Below, in pieces: positions 15,936 to 25,084 of a DNA stretch of 64,000 nt. The DNA comes from Victivallis lenta (GTDB lineage Bacteria; Verrucomicrobiota; Lentisphaeria; Victivallales; Victivallaceae). A program made the position numbers and the translations under genes. Each line of letters opens with the position of its first letter. Within the stretch, counting starts at the first letter, position 1. Below the pieces are notes generated by a model. The model was not told the DNA's origin, made no database searches, and worked only from the letters and a program-made list of their open reading frames with translations. Location: contig NZ_VUNS01000008.1 of assembly GCF_009695545.1 (NCBI RefSeq), positions 1 to 64,000 on the forward strand, given 5' to 3'.

Positions 15936-15957
15936 GAAAAGTCCGAGCGGTTTTTTT
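15928..15957 (+). terminator. Intrinsic terminator
   Basis: CCGCTC/GAGCGG stem with an 11-nt loop and seven T at 15951-15957. No gene ends close upstream on the plus strand (PIN gene stops at 15505), so it may serve the toxin operon or an unrecognised small RNA. Confidence 0.6.
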
Positions 15958-16211
15958 CGTGTCTGCCCGGCCGGAAGTGCGCCGGACAACCTTGGAGTGA
16001 GTTCCGTGCAGTTCAGATGCTTCACCGTACAGTCATCACAAGCTCTGAATTCAGGAAAGCGAGGAAAGTTCCGTGGAGCGAAAAGTCACGATGACGCCGC
16101 CTTTTCAACCGCAGGCGGCAGGATTCAGGCACTTTGCGCCCTCTTCCGCCGGAACCGGACGGCCCTTCCCCCCGGAAGCGCTTTATTTTCATGACGCATA
16201 GCCTTAAAAAC

Positions 16212-18092
16212 TCAAAGGCCACGGTCTGCTGCCGCATCGGTCTGTTCTCCGCAGCCGGAACAGCCGGGCCCGGCGTATACGATCATCCGGCAGCGCCGTC
16301 CGGGATCGGTCAGGCTGTTGTGCCGGCACTCGATGGCGTCACTGCCGAGAAACAGAATCGCACTGTATGACTCCCGCAGCCGGGAAATCTCCTCCCCGGA
16401 CAACTCCTTTCCGGAAAAATCGAGCCGGCTGCTGACATCCAGCCGGCCGATGGCGGCGGGATTGGAAAAGGGATGGAAGATCCGGTTGTTCGAAACCCGG
16501 GGATGCCGACTGTTGAAAACGGCGATTCCCGAACCAGCGTTGCAGTTGCGGATTTCATTGCCTGAAATGGTGATATTCTCCGCATTGACGACCGGCGTGA
16601 TCCGGTCTGCGGGCGGCGCACAGCAGCCGCACATGACCAGAATCGCCGCAAGGGCGGTATGCCCGAAAGCGCAGTCCGTCAGGGTATTGCCCTGAATCAC
16701 GATATTCCGGGGCATCGGACCCTCCAGCCAGAAGAACTCCGGCTTCAGGATGATTCCGTTGAGGGCCGTGCGTGAAATCCGGTTGTTCTCGATCCGGCAG
16801 TCGGCGGCTTTCAGCAGGATTCCGCGCACATGGCAGTCGTGAAGATCGTTATCGCGCAGCACTGCGCCGGAGCCGCAGCTGTCATAGTCGCACGCGAAGT
16901 CGCCCGGTTCCGTATCCAGCGGCCGGTCGAACCGGATCCGGCACAAAGAGCCGCCGGGGAAATTCTGAAGGACCATCCCGAATCTCCGGCCGTAAAGTTC
17001 CCTGACCCGCCGCAATCCCTCCTGTTCGCTCCCGGCGATCTCCAGCCGGGAGGCGACCGCGGCCCGGAATTTCTCCCGTCCATAGGGGGCGGAGAAAAAA
17101 GTCAGTTCCGTACCGGGCCGCAGACCGGTGCCGAAAGGGGTGACGATCAGCAGTTCATCTTCGGCGAGCTGTTCCACCGCCACATGAAAATAACCGTGGA
17201 TGTTCACGAGATCATCCATCGCCCAGGAAAATTCGCACTGTTCGATCAGCGGTCCGCGCCGCTGGTTCATCGAGTGGAAACAGTCGGCGGCGGAGGCCAG
17301 CAGCCGGTCCGTCCCCGGACGGCGGATCAGCCGGCAGCGGCGGTAAGTGTTGCCTCCCCCGCCGTGGCCGCTCTCGTAAAACGCGAAGCAGGGCGAAGCG
17401 TAGACCGTGACCGCCTCGAAGCACATGGTTTCGCAGCCGTCGACCAGCAGCATGCCGCCTTCATGGCGCATTCCCAGCACGATACGGTCGCCGGGACGGG
17501 GCACCCGCAGCTGGTAGCGCCAGTGGCGGGCGACCGGTTCCGATACCGGAACCAGCAGATTGCCCGCCGCGTCGAAAGAGAGTGTTTCCCGAGGAACAAT
17601 GAAGTCGAGATTGTCGATCTCATGCTCGCCCGCCGCATCGAGAAACATCAGCCGGAAGTGATCCTGATCCCGCTGTCCGTGAAAACGGCGGACAAAGTAC
17701 TCCTCCAGCCGGATCACCAGCCGAACATCTCCGACGTCAAGCAGAGTTCCCTGCAGAAACGGCAACTCCTCCATATCGAGGGCGAGGCCGGAAAGCCGGA
17801 CGTTGCGGCAGTTGCGGAAATGTACGCCCGCCGTGACTTCGGAGGAAAACCAGAAGGTCGCGCCCTCCGCTTCCAGAGAGATGTCCCGCAGGTTTTCCAG
17901 CAATATTCCCTCCCGGCCCGGAAAACGGTAGTCGCCGGGCGGAATGCGGACCGTGCCGGAGCTGTTCCGCCCGGCGCGCCTGATCCGTTCCAGCACTTCG
18001 CGCCCGGCGGCGGCCCGGCGCTCTTTTTCGTCTTCATCCCACGCGGAAACCTCCGCAGGAAACAATTGTGATATGGTGATCGTTTTCTTCAT
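16212..18092 (-). CDS. Right-handed parallel beta-helix protein, GH110-like
   Basis: A 626-residue protein without a signal peptide. It begins ISQLFPAEVSAWDEDEKERRAA, has TVRIPPGDYRF near residue 47, and a long run of beta-helix coils such as RNCRNVRLSGLALDMEELPF, VIQGNTLTDCAFGHTALAAI and ISGNEIRNCNAGSGIAVFNSRHPRVSNNRIF. The block EFSWAMDDLVNIHGYFHVAVE near residues 285-305 resembles the DD-x-x-N-x-H-G region of GH110 alpha-1,3-galactosidases, which supports a galactosidase-like role. Other beta-helix families (lyases, epimerases) remain possible. It is the last gene of the minus-strand operon driven from around 24.9 kb, about 80 bp after a pseudopilin gene. Lack of an export signal suggests a cytoplasmic role, or a start further upstream. 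Confidence 0.7.
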   Translation of the reverse strand: MKKTITISQLFPAEVSAWDEDEKERRAAAGREVLERIRRAGRNSSGTVRIPPGDYRFPGREGILLENLRDISLEAEGATFWFSSEVTAGVHFRNCRNVRLSGLALDMEELPFLQGTLLDVGDVRLVIRLEEYFVRRFHGQRDQDHFRLMFLDAAGEHEIDNLDFIVPRETLSFDAAGNLLVPVSEPVARHWRYQLRVPRPGDRIVLGMRHEGGMLLVDGCETMCFEAVTVYASPCFAFYESGHGGGGNTYRRCRLIRRPGTDRLLASAADCFHSMNQRRGPLIEQCEFSWAMDDLVNIHGYFHVAVEQLAEDELLIVTPFGTGLRPGTELTFFSAPYGREKFRAAVASRLEIAGSEQEGLRRVRELYGRRFGMVLQNFPGGSLCRIRFDRPLDTEPGDFACDYDSCGSGAVLRDNDLHDCHVRGILLKAADCRIENNRISRTALNGIILKPEFFWLEGPMPRNIVIQGNTLTDCAFGHTALAAILVMCGCCAPPADRITPVVNAENITISGNEIRNCNAGSGIAVFNSRHPRVSNNRIFHPFSNPAAIGRLDVSSRLDFSGKELSGEEISRLRESYSAILFLGSDAIECRHNSLTDPGRRCRMIVYAGPGCSGCGEQTDAAADRGL

Positions 18093-18170
18093 GGATCGGT
18101 GATGCTTTTCCCGGCATATTTTTCTGCTGCCGTATTATCGTACAGATTCGTATTGGGCGGAACCGGCCGC

Positions 18171-18860
18171 TTACAAGGAGTCCACGTATTCGAGGACGCT
18201 CCCCATCGGACTCCAGAAGGGATACCACGCTTCGCCCTTCCAGACCTCCCTCCGGGCGTATTTGGCCGCGGAACCGTCTGCCCGGACCATGGTGCTGAAG
18301 CCGGAATGGTGATCCGGATCGTAGTTCATGATCGTCCCGGAACAACATCCGTATACCAGCACCTGACGGCGGCATTTTGGGTAGGCAGGAAGCCGCTTGA
18401 AGACAAAAGCCCCCATTCCGTCGGAATAACTGTCGCGGCAGTAGTCATAATGAATCCGCCCCGCGTTGTCTTTGGAAAAAGCTTCGGGGAAAGCCGGACA
18501 CTGAAGGACCGCGGGCCGGTCGGAACCGTCTGCTTCCGGTATCAGTGAACTGCCTGCGGCGCTCCCCAGATAACCTGTTTTGGCGACAAGCATCAGTCCG
18601 GCGGCGTTTTTGTCGGTCTCATATTGGTTAGGGTTGCCGGGCCACCGTCCCAGCGAATAAGCGGTCGGAGGCAGCCGGTCGTTATAGTCGCCGCAGTACA
18701 TGGCAATCCCGAGGCCGATCTGCTTGAGATTGCCGATGCAGTTGTTGGTTTTGGCCGCACTCCGGGCTTTGTTGAGCGCCGGCAGCAGCATGGCCGCGAG
18801 AATCGCGATGATTGCAATCACAACGAGAAGTTCAATCAATGTAAAGAGAGTTCTTTTCAT
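18171..18860 (-). CDS. Prepilin-type pseudopilin with H-X9-DG motif
   Basis: A 229-residue protein starting [21 protein letters not shown], the class III prepilin signal and hydrophobic helix, cleaved after the residue before Phe in the family. [21 protein letters not shown] follows the helix. Near the C-terminus [15 protein letters not shown] fits H-X9-DG, the prepilin processing-associated motif common in Lentisphaerota and Planctomycetota. Such proteins are inserted in the inner membrane and processed by prepilin peptidase; they may form minor pilins of type II secretion-like machines. It lies between another pseudopilin and the beta-helix gene in the same operon and is thus tied to polysaccharide degradation. 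Function beyond the motif is inferred. Confidence 0.85.
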   Translation of the reverse strand: MKRTLFTLIELLVVIAIIAILAAMLLPALNKARSAAKTNNCIGNLKQIGLGIAMYCGDYNDRLPPTAYSLGRWPGNPNQYETDKNAAGLMLVAKTGYLGSAAGSSLIPEADGSDRPAVLQCPAFPEAFSKDNAGRIHYDYCRDSYSDGMGAFVFKRLPAYPKCRRQVLVYGCCSGTIMNYDPDHHSGFSTMVRADGSAAKYARREVWKGEAWYPFWSPMGSVLEYVDSL

Positions 18861-18927
18861 GCTTTTTCCTTATCTCTGCGTTCATATGACAATATCGTAT
18901 CGAGGAAACCTCCGATACCCGACATAT

Positions 18928-19539
18928 TCAGTAATTCCGATCTTTCCAATAAACTCCCGCAAGAAATCTGCAACCTGCCGCGTGTCCGTCAAGAAACGAG
19001 ATATTGTAAGCGAGGTTGTGAGCCAGTGCGGAAACCGCTTCGCCGATATCTGTTTTTTCCGCTCCCCTGTCGGCGATCAGGTAATACTTCGAGGGTTCCC
19101 TGACCCGGCTGACCTTTGTGACCGTCGGTGTCTGAGACATTCCGCTGCCGTTCCACTGCCAATCGGCTCTTCCCCAGATGTAACTGGTGGCCGGCAGGCC
19201 GTTGAAATTATCGTTCAGAGATTCCCAATACTGTTTGTCGGAAGGGCAGCGAAACAGAGTGGTTTTGTGCTCCTGGCCGCTGGCAACCAGCAGCTGATAC
19301 CCGACCGCATAGCCGAGATAAATATTGTCCACATTCTGTTGATAACCGGCGCAATAGTCGTCGTAGGCATTGGCATAGAGTATATTGCCGGTCATCAGCT
19401 GCTTCAATTGCGAGAGACAGGATGTGCCGTTCGCTTTTTCCCTGGCCCTGTTCAGGGCCGGCAGCAGCATGGACGCAAGAATTGCGATGATCGCAATTAC
19501 AATAAGGAGTTCAATCAGTGTAAAAAATCTGTTCTTCAT
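18928..19539 (-). CDS. Prepilin-type pseudopilin with H-X9-DG motif
   Basis: A 203-residue protein starting [21 protein letters not shown], then [21 protein letters not shown]. The C-terminal [17 protein letters not shown] fits H-X9-DG exactly, counting from the His of AHN. Its ATG overlaps the stop of the DUF4380 lipoprotein gene by 4 nt (ATGA), so the two are translated in a coupled way. The tandem arrangement with the pseudopilin at 18171 suggests that the two assemble together. The central region differs from the neighbouring pseudopilin, with a tryptophan-rich [12 protein letters not shown] loop near residue 134. Confidence 0.85.
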   Translation of the reverse strand: MKNRFFTLIELLIVIAIIAILASMLLPALNRAREKANGTSCLSQLKQLMTGNILYANAYDDYCAGYQQNVDNIYLGYAVGYQLLVASGQEHKTTLFRCPSDKQYWESLNDNFNGLPATSYIWGRADWQWNGSGMSQTPTVTKVSRVREPSKYYLIADRGAEKTDIGEAVSALAHNLAYNISFLDGHAAGCRFLAGVYWKDRNY

Positions 19540-21002
19540 TCTTCTCTCCCGGATCTGTTGAAATATGTCTGCCGTCGGTCTGACTTTTCTTTTACATTGT
19601 CATCTCCCTTTGTCCGCAATGTCCAGAGTTCCCGCAGCGTGATCTTCCCGCCGGAAGGCAGCTCTGCAATCGCGGAATGATGTTCCAATTCCGTAAATTG
19701 CCGCGCCGCGTAGACATGATTCGGAAATTCGGCGCCATGTTCTTCCGGCGCTGCCTCCACGGCTAAAACGTCACCGGAAACCAGATGCGCCCGGATGGTC
19801 TGCCGCGGTCCCGGACTTTTGCGTTCCACGCTCTCCAACCGGTCAAACGGGATATCGGCAACCCGCAGAAAAGCGGAGTTTCCGTCGTTTATCCAATACT
19901 GCGCCGCTTCCGCCGGAGCGTCGGAGTGCCGGGTGGAACCGGGCAGCTCCAGTTTATCGATGCTTTCCGTCGGCAGGACCGCAACGCTCCAGATGCCGCA
20001 CGGCCGGGAGAAATCCCCGAGGTTGTGCAGAATGGTCGTCACTTCCAGCCGGTCGCCGCCCGGCCGCAGACGGAACCGGTATTCCGTCCGCAGCAGGAGG
20101 AAAAGGCTCGGGCGCGAGATCAGGATGCACTCGCCCTCCTCGCCGAAGCGGAGTTCATACGGCCCGAACAGATGCAGGTCTTCGCCGGGCAGGAAGTACC
20201 ACGCCGGTTCCGAACGGGCGAAGCGGGTGTGCTGCCGGTAATAGCTGCGTCCGCGCCGCAGATCCGCCGGCAGCGGATGCCGGGGCTGCTCGAGAACATT
20301 CTCCCCGCCGGCCCGCCGGAAACCGACCAGCCTGCCGCCGAACGAGGGCACGATCTCGTATTCAAGCACCCCGTTGCCGATCCGGAGAGCAGGACGCTCC
20401 CGCCAGACGAACGGTTCGACTTTGACCTCTTTCCATGCCGGAAGCGGCGGCAACGGCCCCGGCGGCAGCTCGCGCGCCATATCGGCCCGGTTGCGGCAGC
20501 GGACCAGATGCTCCTGAAACGCCGCCCGGTCACGCACCCGGAAATACGCTTCGGCGAAACACAGCGTCTGCGCCCTGTAGTCCGGCCCGTACTGCACGGA
20601 AAGCTCCAATTGCCGCGCCCCGGCCAGCGGAACGGAAATCCGCCGGCGCGGCGCTTCACGGGTGAAGCGGATGCTCTCTTTCAGCTTCCGGTCCACGATG
20701 ATATCCAGCCGGACTTCATCCCGGTATGCTTCTTCATCGATCCCCGCCTCGGCGGAAAAGGAGTCCGCCATACCGCCGAGATCGTAGACCAGGCTTCCGT
20801 AGGAATCGACGCAGACCGCGTCCGCGACCTCCCTTCCCGCCGCGCGCAGCGTCACGCCGCTGCGGAAACTGCCGTTGCGGATTTCACTGTCGCAATACGG
20901 CACTCCCGCCATCGGAATGCACTCCCCTGCCGCGCAGCCGGAAAGGCCGCAGCAGACTGCCGTCATCACCGTGAGAAGAAAGAGGTTCCGTTTGATCGAC
21001 AT
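19536..21002 (-). CDS. Lipoprotein with DUF4380-like (aldose epimerase fold) domain
   Basis: A 488-residue lipoprotein from ATG 21002, with signal ending LSGC as lipobox. Residues about 45-160 resemble a novel-putative carbohydrate-binding module ([23 protein letters not shown], then a [11 protein letters not shown] strand). From about residue 195 the protein has the DUF4380 pattern: [32 protein letters not shown], then [17 protein letters not shown] and GIWSVAVLP, a galactose mutarotase-like beta sandwich. A role in binding or epimerising sugars at the membrane surface is plausible. It begins 2 bp after the stop of the Asp-box gene and overlaps the following pseudopilin by 4 nt, so it is firmly inside the operon. 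Earlier in-frame codons exist but overlap the upstream gene and lack a signal. Confidence 0.75.
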   Translation of the reverse strand: MSIKRNLFLLTVMTAVCCGLSGCAAGECIPMAGVPYCDSEIRNGSFRSGVTLRAAGREVADAVCVDSYGSLVYDLGGMADSFSAEAGIDEEAYRDEVRLDIIVDRKLKESIRFTREAPRRRISVPLAGARQLELSVQYGPDYRAQTLCFAEAYFRVRDRAAFQEHLVRCRNRADMARELPPGPLPPLPAWKEVKVEPFVWRERPALRIGNGVLEYEIVPSFGGRLVGFRRAGGENVLEQPRHPLPADLRRGRSYYRQHTRFARSEPAWYFLPGEDLHLFGPYELRFGEEGECILISRPSLFLLLRTEYRFRLRPGGDRLEVTTILHNLGDFSRPCGIWSVAVLPTESIDKLELPGSTRHSDAPAEAAQYWINDGNSAFLRVADIPFDRLESVERKSPGPRQTIRAHLVSGDVLAVEAAPEEHGAEFPNHVYAARQFTELEHHSAIAELPSGGKITLRELWTLRTKGDDNVKEKSDRRQTYFNRSGREE

Positions 21003-21004
21003 TT

Positions 21005-23182
21005 TCACTCTGCCGTGTCCGGGGAGCCGTTTTCCGCAATGACCGCCCGCCACGCGCCGATGCCGTTCGTGCCGACATAAAGCCGGTTGCCGTCGTGCGG
21101 ATCGAGCGTCAGGCGCCACGCCATCCCTTCACCCGGCATATCGGACAGCCGCCGGTAGTTCACACCGCCGTCAACGGTCAGGTAAATACCCGGAATATTC
21201 TTATGGCTCGTCCACCACGGAGCGGCCACCGCGACGAACCAGCGGCTGGAATTCTTCGGGTCCACCGCGATCCCCTGACACATTTCCATGCCCGGCTGCG
21301 AGGCTCTGGTGAAACTCTTCCCCGCGTCGCGGCTGACGAAAAGACCGTTGTCGGTTCCCACCCAGAGCGAATCCGGAGCGGCGGGAATCGCTTCGATCGT
21401 ACGGACGGCAAGGCCCTTGAAGGCGTCCGTCCCGATCCGGCGCCATTGCCTCTCCCGGCGGTCGCAATGAAATATCCCCTGGTCAGTCGCCGTATAGATA
21501 TTGACGCCGTCGGTCGCCAAATTCGGCATTTTCGACCAGTTGTCGCCGAAGAGTCTGCCCTGCGGCAGGCCTGGGGCGAAAACCTCCCAGCTGCCGCCGC
21601 CGTTCCGGGTGTAATAGACGTTTCCGGAAGTCTTCGCGTTGCCGCCGCAGGCGGCGAGCAGTTCCGAATTGTCTCTGGAAAGCGAAACCAGTCCGGTCAG
21701 GAAGCTGTCCTGCCGGGGAATCCCGGAGGACTTCTCCTGCCAATGCCTGCCGCCGTCGGCGCTGACGTAAAAGCCGTTCACGGTCGGGTTCTGCCAGTCG
21801 ATGGTCATGGTCAGCGCCAGCTTGCGGTGATCGCTGCCGGCGATCAGCAGCCGGCTGGTCTCGTTGATCAGCATGTCTCCGGTCTTCTTATCATCCCGGA
21901 AAGGCCAGCTGAAGGTCCGGCCGCCGTCGGTGCTCTTGAACAGCCCGAGGTCGGCGGTATTCACATAAATGGTCTGCGCGTCAACGGGATCGACGACGAC
22001 CTGATACACGCACAAAGTATTGATGCCGTGCGGACAGGCAGTGAAATGCCGGCCTCCGTCGTCGCTGCGCCATACCGTGAAAAAATCGCCGACGAAAATC
22101 CGGTCGGGATCCGCAGGGTCGAACGTGATCTCGTAGACGCCGTTCAGGGCGCTGAAGCGCGTCCATTTCCGGGCGGCCATATACCAGTCACTCGGATACC
22201 GGAGCGCCTGTTTGAAATCTGCGGCGGGCTGTATCCAGCTTTTTCCGAAGTCGTCCGTATAATAGAGATGCGCACCCTCGCCCGGCACAGTCGCCCAGAT
22301 GCGCGGTTTGCGGCCCGGCTGGAATTTCACCTGATGAAAACGGGTCATCTCCTGCCGCACGGGAAGAGCGCGCCAGTTTCTGCCGCGGTCTTCGGAAAAG
22401 AGGATTCCTTCCTTTCCGCAGTTGGCCAGCAGCCAATCCGCCCGATAGACGGCACGATCCAGGCTGGTCACACTCTGTTCCAGCAGGCGGTTCCAGCTCT
22501 TTCCGCCGTCGCGGCTCTCGTAAAGACCGCCGCTGCGGTTGGAGTCCAGCGGCAGTTCCCGTGCCGAAACGAGAAGGCGATTCGCATCGTCCGGGTCGGT
22601 CAGCACGTTGGTCAGGAATTTGTCTCCAAATCCCACGAACTCCCAGTTGTCGCCCGCATCAGGGCTTTTCCAAAGCCCCTGATGGAAGGTCGCCGCATAG
22701 AGCGTGCCGTCCGGCGCGAAATTGAGCCGGTTGCCCCAGCCTTTACCGGGTTCACCTTCGCCGGGGAAGCCCAGAATTTTCCGTTCTTTCCAGCTTTCAC
22801 CGCCGTCGCTGCTGACCATCACGGCGCCGGGATACCAGAATTTCCACGCCCAGGGAGCATTGCCGACCGCCGCCACGAGCCGGTCCGGATTTTTCGGGTC
22901 GATCACCAGGTCGGAAACACCGTAGTGGGTCTCCCGGAAAAAGCCGCGATTCTTCATAACCCAGCTTTTCCCGCCGTCGTCGCTGCGGTGAATGCCGCCC
23001 TTGTCGGAAAGGCAGTAAACCCGGCCCGCACGGTTCGGATCGGTCACGATCCTGCCGATATAGCCGCCGCCGTCGAGATTGAGACGCTCCCAGCGGCAGG
23101 GAAGCTCCGGCGCCGGGGCGGCTGCATTGACCGCCAGACCGCACATCAGGCCGGCACCGGCAAGGAGGAGAGTGTTTTTCAT
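21005..23182 (-). CDS. Secreted Asp-box repeat protein, GH74/sialidase-like beta-propeller
   Basis: A 725-residue protein with signal peptide MKNTLLLAGAGLMCGLAVNAAA. It contains about a dozen Asp boxes spread over its length, for example SDDGGKSW, SSDGGESW, SRDGGKSW, STDGGRTF and SADGGRHW, each followed by a strand such as NPDRLVAAVG. This spacing is that of the tandem beta-propellers of GH74 xyloglucanases and of sialidase or sortilin-type repeats. The length suits a two-propeller GH74-like architecture. Which polysaccharide it acts on cannot be read from the sequence, and a non-catalytic sugar-binding role is possible. It starts 18 bp after the CE7 esterase stop and ends 2 bp before the DUF4380 lipoprotein. 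Confidence 0.78.
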   Translation of the reverse strand: MKNTLLLAGAGLMCGLAVNAAAPAPELPCRWERLNLDGGGYIGRIVTDPNRAGRVYCLSDKGGIHRSDDGGKSWVMKNRGFFRETHYGVSDLVIDPKNPDRLVAAVGNAPWAWKFWYPGAVMVSSDGGESWKERKILGFPGEGEPGKGWGNRLNFAPDGTLYAATFHQGLWKSPDAGDNWEFVGFGDKFLTNVLTDPDDANRLLVSARELPLDSNRSGGLYESRDGGKSWNRLLEQSVTSLDRAVYRADWLLANCGKEGILFSEDRGRNWRALPVRQEMTRFHQVKFQPGRKPRIWATVPGEGAHLYYTDDFGKSWIQPAADFKQALRYPSDWYMAARKWTRFSALNGVYEITFDPADPDRIFVGDFFTVWRSDDGGRHFTACPHGINTLCVYQVVVDPVDAQTIYVNTADLGLFKSTDGGRTFSWPFRDDKKTGDMLINETSRLLIAGSDHRKLALTMTIDWQNPTVNGFYVSADGGRHWQEKSSGIPRQDSFLTGLVSLSRDNSELLAACGGNAKTSGNVYYTRNGGGSWEVFAPGLPQGRLFGDNWSKMPNLATDGVNIYTATDQGIFHCDRRERQWRRIGTDAFKGLAVRTIEAIPAAPDSLWVGTDNGLFVSRDAGKSFTRASQPGMEMCQGIAVDPKNSSRWFVAVAAPWWTSHKNIPGIYLTVDGGVNYRRLSDMPGEGMAWRLTLDPHDGNRLYVGTNGIGAWRAVIAENGSPDTAE

Positions 23183-23200
23183 CTGGTTGGAACCCTTTCG

Positions 23201-24913
23201 TTATTTCGTATAGGTGTGGCGGGAAGCCGTGTCGTGGCTGTAGCCGGGATACCAAGCGTGGTCCAGCCCCTGATACATGGTCATGGAGGCCTTGCCTTTC
23301 AGGTTGTTGAAAAGTACCCAGACACCCGAGGGAGGACAAATCCAGTCCGAGAGGCCCGCATGTGTGATCGTGACCGGACAACTGACCCGCGACGCGAAAT
23401 TCACCGTATCGTAGTAGCCGAGGCCGGGAGCGTAATCCGGCCGCCAGCCGCGCAGCCGCCCGACTTCGACGCCGCCGAGGTCGCAGAGCCACGGAATACC
23501 GATTTCACAGCCGGTGATCCCGTCGGAAAGAGCCGCCACCGCCATCGTCTGGAAGGCGCCGTGGCTGCCTCCCTGAAGGTAAGTTTCCTTCCCGTTCCAT
23601 TCCGGCAGGGAGCGGGCGAACTCCAGCCCCCGCAGATTGCGCAGGATCATGTTCTTGAAATAGCAGGTATCCGGCTGCCGGTTTTCATCGTTTTTGAAAC
23701 CGTAACCGTTGAGTTCGCCCTTTGCCAGATTGCGGTAATACTCCGGTTCGCGGCCGTTCTCGATGCCGTGGGCGTTGATGAAAAAGTGAATTGCGTCTTT
23801 CGATTCGACGACTTCCGCGCTTTGCACGCCGTAACCGTGGAAATGAAGATACAGCGGCAGAGAGCCCGGCTTCGCGTCTTTCGGAACCGTCAGGCAGCCG
23901 GAAACCGGACGCTTGCCGACGGCGGCAACCTTGACGTCATAAACCCGGGAGATTTCCGTTTCCCTGACGAGTTTCTTTTCCTGCACCCGCATCGGGACGG
24001 CGGCCAGTTCCACCTTCGCCTTCCGCCAGAACGCATCGAAGTCGGCCGGTTCGGGGACGCCCTGCTTGAGTGCTTCCGGAGCGACGCAGGCGCCGAGGCC
24101 GAACTCCACCGGGCAGGAGCGGTTCGCCCAGGAGCGGTTGACGGTTTTCCCATCCCGGTCGAGCAGCACCGCCTTGACCATCACGAAGCCGGGTTGATCG
24201 AGCGAGGTGCGGCAGACAGCCGGAACGCCCGGCTTCGTCTCCATATCGAACGTCTCCGTTCTGCCGTCGTCGCCGTACCGGGTGATGCGGAGCTTTCCCG
24301 CCGCCGGCCTGCCGTCTTCCTGAAGCAGAAAGGAGAAACGCATCTCCTCGCCGGGCCGGTACCGGACATCGGTGCGGTCGGCAGAACCGGTGACCGTGCA
24401 GGCGGCATAATCCGGCAACGCTTCTTCGGTGACGGCGATATTGCGGAAGCGGGCGGTTCCGACAACCCAGTCGAGCCCGAGCACGATCGCCGCCGACTTC
24501 AGGTTTTCCGGGACCTTGACGGAAACCCGGCGCGTCGTCCAGTCCGCCGAACCGGCCGGGGTGGAGACCTGCGGCATATCCCGTCTGCCGTTTTCATCGA
24601 CCAGCTTCAGCGCCAGCCGGACGCCGTTCCACGGGTGCGGCCCGGGAGAAACGTTCACCTGGGAGATTTCACCGGAGAGCGTCACCGTCTTCCCCGCCAG
24701 CAGCGCGGGATCGACCGGAATGTCCACGGTATTTTCGCCGATGTCAGACGCCGAAAAATTCAAAACTGCCGTGTCCCCCTCTCCAGTGAAATACCGGCCG
24801 GCCCCCGGCTGAACCTGCTGCGTCAATTCCGGCTGATAAAGTTTCTCACCGGCCGAAAGTCCCGCCGCGGTCAGCAATACAGCCAGAGGAAATGAAAGAA
24901 AGGATTTCTTCAT
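23201..24913 (-). CDS. Secreted CE7/AXE1 acetyl esterase with N-terminal binding domains
   Basis: A 570-residue paralogue of 9605-11317. Signal peptide MKKSFLSFPLAVLLTAAGLSAG, an N-terminal jelly-roll-like region to about residue 155, an Ig-like region (YRPGEEMRFSFLLQEDG), and the AXE1 domain from about residue 295. The nucleophile elbow is GGSHGAFQT, the acid is in GLSDWICPPS and the His in GLDHAWYPG. The elbow has His before Gly where the other copy has Gln, a small difference within the family. It is the first gene of the minus operon and diverges from the AraC gene at 25085 across a 171-bp region with paired operator-like sites. It probably removes acetyl groups so that the downstream enzymes can reach the backbone. 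Confidence 0.88.
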   Translation of the reverse strand: MKKSFLSFPLAVLLTAAGLSAGEKLYQPELTQQVQPGAGRYFTGEGDTAVLNFSASDIGENTVDIPVDPALLAGKTVTLSGEISQVNVSPGPHPWNGVRLALKLVDENGRRDMPQVSTPAGSADWTTRRVSVKVPENLKSAAIVLGLDWVVGTARFRNIAVTEEALPDYAACTVTGSADRTDVRYRPGEEMRFSFLLQEDGRPAAGKLRITRYGDDGRTETFDMETKPGVPAVCRTSLDQPGFVMVKAVLLDRDGKTVNRSWANRSCPVEFGLGACVAPEALKQGVPEPADFDAFWRKAKVELAAVPMRVQEKKLVRETEISRVYDVKVAAVGKRPVSGCLTVPKDAKPGSLPLYLHFHGYGVQSAEVVESKDAIHFFINAHGIENGREPEYYRNLAKGELNGYGFKNDENRQPDTCYFKNMILRNLRGLEFARSLPEWNGKETYLQGGSHGAFQTMAVAALSDGITGCEIGIPWLCDLGGVEVGRLRGWRPDYAPGLGYYDTVNFASRVSCPVTITHAGLSDWICPPSGVWVLFNNLKGKASMTMYQGLDHAWYPGYSHDTASRHTYTK

Positions 24914-24962
24914 GCCTCAACTCTCCTGTTTATTTTATGGCAAATGATTCCGAAAAAGCAAC

Positions 24963-25056
24963 GCTCGATATCAATCCATCGTTTTTTGCTTTATTTTACG
25001 TCTTTTGAATTTTTATTCAACAAGTGCTACTTTAATATTATGACCTGATATCGAGC
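24963..25056. promoter_or_regulatory. Paired inverted sites, probable AraC-regulator operator
   Basis: GCTCGATATCA at 24963-24973 and its exact reverse complement TGATATCGAGC at 25046-25056 lie 72 bp apart between the divergent CE7 and AraC genes. Similarity extends to a shared CAT six bases further out (17-nt half-site). A short TTGAAT/ATTCAA dyad lies between them. Spaced half-sites suit an AraC dimer controlling both directions, possibly by looping. Confidence 0.55.
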
Positions 25057-25084
25057 AAAAAACAAGGGAAAAGGATTGTGTAAT

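Larger units (their letters stand above)
15506..16211. other. Non-coding gap at the right edge of the mobile region
   Basis: No gene is supportable here. Visible are a CGGCAC/GTGCCG hairpin at 15560-15579, the degenerate repeat of the integrase-proximal site at 15898-15935, an intrinsic terminator at 15928-15957 and a GCCGCC/GGCGGC hairpin at 16096-16119 downstream of the beta-helix gene. GC rises sharply after about 16.1 kb. Confidence 0.55.

Noticed and set aside
21095-24895. 1266-codon open frame on the plus strand
   Set aside because: Antisense to the Asp-box and CE7 genes, spanning two genes and their gap, with no motif. A shadow of high-GC coding sequence.
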